A DNA stretch of 64,000 nt from Culex pipiens pallens (lineage: Eukaryota > Arthropoda > Insecta > Diptera > Culicidae). The DNA lies in contig NC_068938.1 of assembly GCF_016801865.2 (NCBI RefSeq), positions 127,513,823 to 127,577,822 of the forward strand, read 5' to 3'. Position 1 is the stretch's first letter, and each line of letters starts with the position of its first letter. A model generated the notes under the pieces. The model did no database searches. It was given only the letters and a program-made list of their open reading frames with translations, and was not told the origin of the DNA. A program made the translations under genes and the position numbers. Shown here piece after piece: positions 55,751 through 64,000 of the stretch.

Positions 55751-58190
55751 GGTGACTTTGGGTCAGATGAAACTAAATTAATGCTCAAATACAAAGATAT
55801 GATAAAAACAAGTCATCCAACAGTGTTTCTTGTGTGAGGGAATCGTATTGACATTCTACAACGTTTGAGATTTTCAAACATTTGGGTACTTTTTTTGTCT
55901 AATTTTCAAGGGAAAGCACCACCCTAATGAATTCTAAAAAAATCCAGCTAAATGTTTTTCCATGTAATTTTGCCCGCTGAATCTGAATCTGCCCTCACAA
56001 TTGATCTGATGTGTTGAAATATCGATTTTTGGTTATATATATATATAAGTTATAAAGCTTCGCAGTTTGGGTAACTGTTGTCGGCTGTGCTAATGATGTT
56101 GGTGGCGTTGATCAATTGTGCGGATGTCAATTTTCGTAACTTTTATCTTTTGGATTTATGTGTTGATTTTCAAAACTTAACCCTAAGTTTATATTGATTC
56201 TTAGATGTTTTCTCAGATGCTTCCTCTAAATTTGGTCATAGAAGGCGTAGATTGTTCGATAAAATTTTGTTGTTTTCGACAAAATTGCTTGGATTGGTAC
56301 GCCCAACGACTTTCTTAAAGACAAACAAATTCAAAAAATATCCCTGCAAAATTGGATTTTAAAAATCTCCCTGATCGTAAACCAACCTAATTTTCAAAAA
56401 AAAACTAAATGTTGCTTCTTCCCATTTGCAACAACTCTTATGAAGACATCAAAGCTCCAGAATGTCACAACTTTTCGGATAATCCATTTCCCCATAACTT
56501 TGCGTTCTAGACCACTCGGCAATGTACATTTTATTTCAAGTTTTTTGGATGTTTTGTTTTTTTTTTTTTTTTGGATATGATAATGTTGGACAGGCGTTGT
56601 TAATGATATACTGAAAAAAAAAGCTGATTATTTTCTATAGTGAAACACACCAATTTTCCTCCCTCTCAACATTTTCAACCATTTTGATGCAATCTAGAAG
56701 TTAGTTTTTCTTTCAGCACGTCCCAAGCTTTTCCGATGAAATTTAAAACACATTTCCCAACTATAGAAAAGGTGATGACACTTTATCATCACCATTATCA
56801 TCACATAACCTCACCTCACTTCCTCAAGCACCGTACCGTACAAGCATGCCAAAGTTGTGTTCTCCGCAAAGCTGCTTATAAGCCCTGCTACATAGGTGTG
56901 TGTGTGTGTGTTTAAGGTGTGTTTTCCTTTCAACTTGTTTTTTTCCTTACACCATGAAAAGGAAAACATTGTTCAGCTCCAGTTTGCACACCCGAGAGCG
57001 GATGCTGCTGCTGTCTAATGAGCTTAACCCACATGTTCAACAAGGTGTTTATTATGCAACGTCTGTGCCACATCAGCCCGCCCTCAAAAAGACAACACAG
57101 AACCGCGAAAGTTGGCACAATTTATGCTGTTTTGGCTCTCTTTCACTCGAGAAGAAGATCATTCTGATCAAGTGGGTTGGGTGGTTAAATTTGAGAGTTA
57201 GAGCTTTAATTTGGCTTTAATTTAACGACTTCATGCTTGACTGAGTTTTAAAAATAAATAAAACCGCGTCGAATAAATCTGCTGCGGAAGCAAAGTTGAA
57301 GACGTTAACAGTAAACATCAACAGTAAAATTGATTGTTCTGCCTGGTCTGGCAGCACTGGAAGAGATTTTAATTTTCCTTTGTGTTTGACTAAGGGATGA
57401 AGCTGGTGGCGGTGACAAACCGTAATTTTATAACTTTCTGGTTGGCTGATGACGACCGGGATAAGTCCCGGGGACGCAATTAAAACAGTTATGATTTCAT
57501 TAAAAATTTTGATTGTGTCAACGGAACGAAATTTTTAGAGGTGGCCATTGTGTGTCGTCTGCTTCCCAAGGAAAAGCGGGACAATTCGTTTAATGCCAAT
57601 TTAACGCCCTAGTTCACCGGAATCGCATTAGGTTGTATCTTCATCCTGCGACGAAAACGAAACATAACCTAAAAGCTGGCAAGCCAAAACCCTCCTCGGT
57701 GTAAAGCTGCTGCTGCTGCTTCGGAAATGCAACGGAAATCCATTAACTTTTTGCACACAGTCGGAAAAATCTGCATGGAAATCAAATTAGACGTAGTCCG
57801 TTCGCTGAGGAAGCTCCAAGTTAGTCTGACTGTCTGCTGCTAAAAGGATGCACAATGATAAGCTTAACATATGTATCTGTTTTTATTGGATCCTCTGGAT
57901 CCTGTGCAGTCGTCTTCTTATCCGGAGAGGAGAAACTGAACGACGTTCGGAAGAGGACTGCATCGAATATCAGTTAAGAGACAATACAAAACACTTTAAG
58001 CACACACTTTTCCATGTACAATTTTGCATAGATAAATTCGGGGTCCTTTCCTTAGCCTTTCAGCCGAGCTGTTGGAGGGGACTAACCCGGATCGTTGAAA
58101 CCGGTTCGACGGAGAAGAATCATCCCAATCGCTTCGGAATCTAGCTTGGGCATTTTGTTGTCGTAATGCTGTCTTGGTTCAATCTCAGAA
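55751..58190. other. intergenic, no gene recognised
   Basis: A TA microsatellite lies at 56034-56048, a T17 run near 56555 and a (GT) tract at 56896-56910. 56800-58150 is GC-richer, with frames up to 106 aa that overlap antisense frames and lack domains. Confidence 0.45.
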
Positions 58191-59570
58191 ATTAACTTAA
58201 ACTAACTTTATAAAATTCGACCAAAATTTACCAAACTTTAGCAAATTTGACCAAACTTGACCATTTTGACCCAGCTAGATCAAACTTGACCAAACTTTAT
58301 CAAATTTTATCATACCCGACCAAACTTGATCAAACTTGGTCAAATTTGTCAATATATTCCAAATTTGTCGAAATTTGACCAAACTTTACCAAATTTGAAC
58401 AAACTTTATCAAAATTTAACAAATTTAACCAATCGATACCTCTGTGTTTTCTTGTACTAACTGGATAGGAACTGGATAGGTATCGCAATCTTAAAAACGA
58501 AAATCTTAACCCATCTTGAAAAAACTTGACCAAATTTGACTAAACATTATCAAACTATACCAAATTTTACCAAACTCTACCACACTAGATCAAACTTTAC
58601 CAAACTTTAACAACCTTAGCCACATTTGACCAAACTTGATAAAAAATCATCAAATTTGACCAAATTTGGACAATCTTGACCAAACCTGTACAAAATTGAC
58701 CAAACTTTATCTAATTTTACCCATTTTGACCATACTCTATCAAACTTGATCAAACTTTACCAAACTTTACAAAACCCGATAAAATTTGACCAAATTTGAC
58801 CAAACTTTACCGCACTTGGCCAAATTTGACCAAACTTGACCAAAAATGATCAAATTTGTTCCATTTTGACCAAATTTGACCAAATCTGATCAAATTTGAC
58901 TAAACTTTATCAAATTTTACCCAATTTGGCCAAACTATACCATTGGTCATACTTTTCTTGACCAAACCCGATCAAATTTGACCCACCTTAACGAAACTTG
59001 GCAAATTTGACCAAGCCTGACCAAATTTTATCAAATTTGACAAAACTCTCCAAACTTTATTAAACTTGGACAAATTTGACAAAACCTGATAAAATTTAAC
59101 CAAATTTATCCCATTTTGATCAAACTTAACCAAATTTGACCAAATATTATCAAATTTATATCAGACAAAACTTGACCTAAATCTGATCAAATATTGACCA
59201 ATCATGATAAAACTTGTACAAACATGATCAAAGTTGACCAAACATTTATCATAACTTTACCAAACATGACACAAATAAGTTTGGCTTGAAAAAATACAAA
59301 AAAAATGCACTGTTATATTGCAAATTGGACACAAATTAATTGATCCTAAAAATATAAAAAAAAAATCTAACCAAAATTCACTTGACTTAACAAAAGATAA
59401 AATAAGTCCTAGACCAAACTTAACAAGTAAAGGCAAATTTGACTAAACCTTACCTTCTTTTACCATACATAACCAAAAATTACCTAACATGATTAAAGTT
59501 GACTAAGCTTGACCAGAGTGACGAACCCAAATTTGACAAAATTTTAAAAAATTTCCAAATAAGACAAACT
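58191..59570. repeat. degenerate ~10-bp repeat (accaaatttg-like)
   Basis: Endless variants of caaatttgac, caaactttac, caaacttgat and caaattttac at about 10-bp spacing. Old and heavily mutated. The core AAATTTGAC links it to the clean array at 62210-62880. Confidence 0.9.
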
Positions 59571-60336
59571 TGACAAAATTTTACATTATTTTAAATAACT
59601 TAACATAATTTATCATGGTTTTACGTAGTTTTTCATAATTTTACATAATTCCACATAGTTTTACATAATTTTACAAAATTTTACATAACTTTAAATAATT
59701 AAACATTTTTTTTCGTATTTTTTTTTATAATTTTACACAATTCACGCAATTTAACTTGATTAAACATAATTTTACAGAATTTCACATGATTTAAAAAATT
59801 ATAATTTATCAAAATATTAAATAATTTTACATAATTTTACAAAACTTTACATAATTTTACATAATTTCACGTAATTTTACATAATTTTACATAATTTTAC
59901 ATAATTTTACATGATTTTACATAATTTTACATAATTTTACATAATTTTACATAATTTTACATAATTTTACATAATTTTACATAATTATACATAATTTTAC
60001 ATAATTTTACATAATTTTACATAATTTTACATAATTTCACATAACTTTACATAATTTCACATAACTTTACATAATTTCAAATAACTTTACATAATTGTAT
60101 ATAATTTTACATGATTTATCATAATTTCACATAACTTTACATACAATTGTACATTGTATACAATTTTACATGATTTATCATAATTTTACATAAACTTCGT
60201 ATATTACAAAACTTTTCATATTTTTAAATAAATTTAAATAATTTTATTGAATTTTAAATAATTTGATAATTAAACATAATTTTACATAATTTCACATAAT
60301 TTTACATAATTTTACATAACTTTACATAATTGTATA
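59571..60336. repeat. 10-bp minisatellite (ataattttac)n, left part
   Basis: Cleanest at 59870-60050, where ataattttac repeats almost without change; more diverged outside. Interrupted at 60337 by a foldback element; resumes at 61873. Confidence 0.95.
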
Positions 60337-61870
60337 CAGTATGTAAAAAAAGTATTTACACCCCTTGGGCACTATGCACATTTTGTGATGAAACATGTAA
60401 AAAATTTAAAGTTTGACAGGAACCTAGTACTACGTTTTGTTCAAAACTCATGCCAAACATTTTGCTACAAAAAGCTCATCAAAAGATGATTTCTATAAAA
60501 AGTTTTATAACAAATACTATTACGAAAATAAAAAAGGCGCAAAAAAAGTATGTACACCTTTCAAAAAATTAACATAAATAATGTTATTTGTTGACAAATC
60601 ACCATAAATCCAGTCTCCCAACTCCAAAAAGGCATCCTTGACTGATTAAAAAAATAATTTGGATTGAATATAAAGTTTACTAACTACTTAGTATAAAAGT
60701 TTATATAACTCTGGAAATTCTTTATAAAAGTTATCTGAACTTAATTTTGCAAACTTTTAATTCAACTAAATGTCAATATATTACCATATAATTGCTAAAT
60801 AAACATTTTGGAGTGGGTATAACACCGTTTTGGGGGTATTTGTATCGATAGAATAGATTTTTCGTTGGAATTTCGTACCAACCCGGAATTACGTCGTAGG
60901 AAGATCCGCCGGCATCCGAACCGGTCCACGATTCACAACCCTAGTAACATTTTAGGTTTTAAGTAGGTCATAAAAGCCTATTTAGGCCGTATGAGGGTTT
61001 CCAGAACCCTGATAAAACCTGTAAGTTTAAAAATGTTACTAGGGAAGTCAACCTATGTGGAATCGGAAAGGGCATAAAATTTCCAATCTTTTGATACCCA
61101 TACATCTACGTTTTCTTTAAAACCTACGTTTTTAAATACCTGGGCAAAAAGTAAGTTTGATCCACGAGAACAAAAATTACGAAATTCCATACATTTTTGG
61201 CAGGTTGCTCAAACGAAACCATAACAACGTTTTTGCTTAGGTATTTAAAAACGTAGGTTTTATGCCCTTTCCGATTCCACATAGGTTGACTTGTGAATCG
61301 TGTACCGGTTCGGATGCCGGCGGATTTTCCTACGACGTAATTCCGGGTTGGTACGAAATTCCAACGAAAAATCTATTCTATCGATACAAATACCCCCAAA
61401 ACGGTGTTATACCCACTCCAAAATGTTTATTTAGCAATTATATGGTAATATATTGACATTTAGTTGAATTAAAAGTTTGCAAAATTAAGTTTAGATAACT
61501 TTTATAAAGAATTTCCAGAGTTATATAAACTTTTATATTCAATCCAAATTATTTTTTTAATCAGTCAAGGATGCCTATTTGGAGTTGGGAGACTGGATTT
61601 ATGGTGATTTGTCAACAAATAACATTATTTATGTTAATTTTTCGAAAGGTGTACAAACTTTTTTTGCACCTTTTTTATTTTCGTAATAGTATTTGTTATA
61701 TAACTTTTTATAGAAATCATCTTTTCATGAGTTTTTTGTAGCAAAATGTTTGGCATGAGTTTCTGAACAAAACGTAGTACTAGGTTCCTGTCAAACTTTA
61801 AATTTTTTACATGTTTCATCACAAAATGTGCATAGTGCCCAAGGGGTGTAAATACTTTTTTTACATACTG
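60337..61870. mobile_element. 1.53-kb Tc1/mariner-type foldback element (family E)
   Basis: Termini CAGTATGTAAAAAAAGTATT and, on minus, the same; flanked by TA (60335-60336 and 61871-61872) within the minisatellite. The arms are inverted copies over about 630 bp each (left 60337-61142 including a nested insert, right 61238-61870) around a ~95-bp loop. CAGT ends with a TA duplication indicate Tc1/mariner mobilisation. No transposase frame is present. A truncated relative lies at 25468-25914. Confidence 0.93.
60939..61044. mobile_element. 106-bp palindromic MITE nested in the left arm
   Basis: CCCTAGTAACATTTT at the left is mirrored by AAATGTTACTAGGG at the right. The right arm of the host foldback reads straight through the equivalent point (gacttgtgaatcg), so the insert and a 2-bp AA duplication (60937-60938, 61045-61046) are defined exactly by comparing the two arms. 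Confidence 0.92.
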
Positions 61871-61872
61871 TA

Positions 61873-62204
61873 TAATTTTACATGATTTAACATAATTTTA
61901 CATAATTTTTCATAATATTACGTAATTTTACATAATTTTACCTAATTTCACATATATTTACTAAAATTTTCATAATTTGGCTTTATTTTACATAATTTTA
62001 CTCAACTTTTCATAATGTTATATTGTTTTAAAATAATTTTACATAATTTTACATAATTTAACATAATTTTACATTATTTTTCATAATTTTAAATAATTTT
62101 ACACAATTACATAATTTTACATAATTTACCTAATTATACATAATTTTACATAATTTCATGTAACTACACATAATTTAGCAATGTTTTACAAATTATACAT
62201 TTTA
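61873..62204. repeat. 10-bp minisatellite (ataattttac)n, right part
   Basis: Resumes tataattttacatgattta. More diverged than 59870-60050, and grades into tttgactaa text. Confidence 0.93.
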
Positions 62205-62880
62205 TCAAAGTTTGACTCAATTTGACTAAGTTTACCTAATTTTAACTAAATTTTACTTAATTCGACTATATTCGACTTAAATTGACTATATTAGACAATA
62301 TTAGACTTAATTTGACTAAATTTGACTAAATTTGACTAAATTTGACTAAATTTGACTAAATTTGACTAAATTTGACTAAATTTGAATAAAATTTGACTAA
62401 ATTTGACTAAATTTGACTAAATTTGACTAAATTTGACTAAATTTGACTAAATTTGACTAAATTTGACTAAATTTGACTAAATTTGACTAAATTTGACTAA
62501 ATTTGACTAAATTTGACTAAATTTGACTAAATTTGACTAAATTTGACTAAATTTGACTATATTTTACTAAATTTGACTAAATTTGACTAAATTTGACTAA
62601 ATTTGACTAAATTTGAATAAAATTTGACTAAATTTGACTAAATTTGACAAAATTTGACAAAATTTGACTAAATTTGACTAAGTTTGACTAAATTTGACTA
62701 AATTTGACTAAATTTTACTTAATTTGACTAAATTTGACTATATTTTACTAAATTTGACTAAATTTGACTAAATTTGACTAAATTTGAATAAAATTTGACT
62801 AAATTTGACAAAATTTGACAAAATTTGACAAAATTTGACTAAATTTGACTAAGTTTGACTAAATTTGACTAAATCTGAGA
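62205..62880. repeat. 10-bp minisatellite (tttgactaaa)n, about 65 copies
   Basis: Very homogeneous at 62310-62570. The variant tttgaataaaa (11 bp) occurs at 62382, 62613 and 62784, and tattttacta near 62560 and 62741. The block tttgaataaaatttgactaa recurs at about 170- to 230-bp spacing, so a higher-order duplication is likely. Confidence 0.97.
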
Positions 62881-63545
62881 AAATTAAAAAATAATCAACA
62901 AAACTATATCCAAAGTTTAAAAATTTTGTCACGACCCCACAACCGCATTCTTCATCATATGTACTCCCTGCTTGAGTAGCCGTCTCCATCCGGAACAAGT
63001 GTTTGCTTCCTGTTTTGCCCAGAGTCGACACAAAAAATAACACTTCTTCCCGTTTTTTTTTCTTCTCCAAACCAAAGGATGCAACTTTCCACCCATGGAA
63101 AGGGAAGCTTTTTCCAACAATTGCCTCACAGCAGTCGAGAAGAATGGAGCTTAAGGGGAAAGGCACCCCCCCACCCCCCCCTCACAGAAAAGCGTGACGA
63201 AAGACAAAAAGCCAACCAGCTTTGCATTCGATTTGTGTGTGTTGGGGGGTGAGCGCAAATCTAATGGTTTGTTTTTCCTTACCAGATGGAACGTTTCGTT
63301 GCGCCCTGCCTGGGCGGTACACGACGATAATCCCAGTGAACCTTTCTTCTCCCGGAACGAGTTCGATTTGCACATTTGCTCGGGGATGACTTCATAATGT
63401 TGGCATAAGTGAGTAGTTGAAGTTGATTTTGCGTGCGTTTGGGCTGGATTACGGAAATATTTTTGCAACCAGGGTTGAGGCTTTTTGTGGAAATATTGAT
63501 TGAACAACTCAACTTAGGAAGATCCAATTCTTAAGATCGATTACG
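62881..63545. other. GC-richer island between satellites
   Basis: No gene supported. Overlapping frames on both strands up to 118 aa (minus, 63151-63507) lack domains. C7-C8 runs at about 63166-63181. Confidence 0.45.
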
Positions 63546-64000
63546 AAAAAAAGCGATTTTCTGTTGAATCACTTTTGAATTTCTTTTGACTCTCTTTTCA
63601 ATCTCTTTTGGCACTCATTTAAAACTTCTTGAATCTGTTTTGAATTTCTTTCGAATCTCTTTTGAATCTCTTTTGAATTTCTTTCGAATCACTTTAGAAT
63701 CTCTTTTGAATCTCTTTTGAATTTCTTTTGAATCTTTTTTAAATCTCTTTTAAATCTTTTTCAAATCTCTTTTAATTCTCTTTTAAATCATTTTTGAATT
63801 TTTTTGAATCTCTTTTGATTATCTCTTTTGTATCTCTAATTTTTCTCTTTCAATAAACTTTGGAATCTTTTTTGTGTCTCTATTGTATCTCTTTTAATTC
63901 TCCTTTAAAACATGATTTCTCTTGAATCTCTTTTGAGTTTCTTTGTAACATGTTTTTAAAATCTCTATTCAATCTCTTTTAAATCTTTTTTTAATCTCTT
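63546..64000. repeat. TCTCTTTTGAAT-type degenerate tandem repeat, continues past the window
   Basis: Units of about 11 bp (gaatctctttt, gaatttctttc, aaatctctttt) alternate, giving a ~22-bp dimer in places. Still repeating at the last base. Confidence 0.92.

Noticed and set aside
63151..63507. 118-aa minus-strand frame
   Set aside because: Overlaps other frames on both strands in a GC-richer island, with no domain, signal or splice support.

Overview
This is a eukaryotic, AT-rich, repeat-laden stretch that most likely comes from a culicine mosquito (a Culex-type genome is my best guess). The evidence is indirect: two short-intron protein-coding genes, several insect non-LTR retrotransposon clades (Jockey, R1, L1/Tx1-like), tRNA-derived SINE-like pieces, many small inverted-repeat elements, and dispersed families whose ends read like common mosquito repeats. 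No bacterial operon, CRISPR array, rRNA or intact tRNA gene is visible.

Only two host genes are supported. On the minus strand at 8647-9233 is the mitochondrial translocator protein TSPO (two coding exons, 170 aa, canonical splice sites, poly(A) signal). On the plus strand at 15166-16228 is a three-exon gene for a 141-aa secreted, four-cysteine, largely helical protein that I do not recognise. It has a TATA box, an initiator, GATA-type sites and a poly(A) signal.

Layout: 1-432 is an 8-bp tandem array. 766-1734 is a Jockey-clade reverse transcriptase relic. 1.8-8.0 kb holds small inverted-repeat elements and a SINE-like insertion. 8.6-16.3 kb is the gene-bearing part, interrupted by repeat copies. 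16.3-25.9 kb holds two copies of a 248-bp MITE with 4-bp target duplications and a dispersed element (family A) containing an R1-clade fragment, which itself carries a hAT-type MITE. 28.3-37.3 kb is 10-bp minisatellites with a family A copy that carries twelve 164-bp tandem units. 38.4-43.5 kb has more inverted-repeat elements. 45.35-50.07 kb is a nearly full-length L1/Tx1-like retrotransposon inserted in a family B repeat. 52.6-55.8 kb has a TTAA-flanked foldback element and nested repeats. 58.2-62.9 kb is AT-rich 10-bp satellite DNA interrupted by a 1.5-kb Tc1/mariner-type foldback element. 63.5-64.0 kb is a TCTTTTGAA array that runs off the end.

Repeat family names are mine. Family A has CCTCACTGAGG ends: 12.5, 23.2, 34.1 and 53.5 kb. 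Family B contains CGTCACGA: 6.5, 11.3, 44.7 and 55.0 kb. Family C contains CAGGGGGCA: 2.6, 28.8, 32.4, 54.4 and 55.2 kb. The host genes show no functional link to each other. I see no evidence of a new enzymatic or defence system. The most unusual content is structural: nested elements whose order can be read from the sequence, a 164-bp satellite growing inside a dispersed element, and phased A/T-tract minisatellites.
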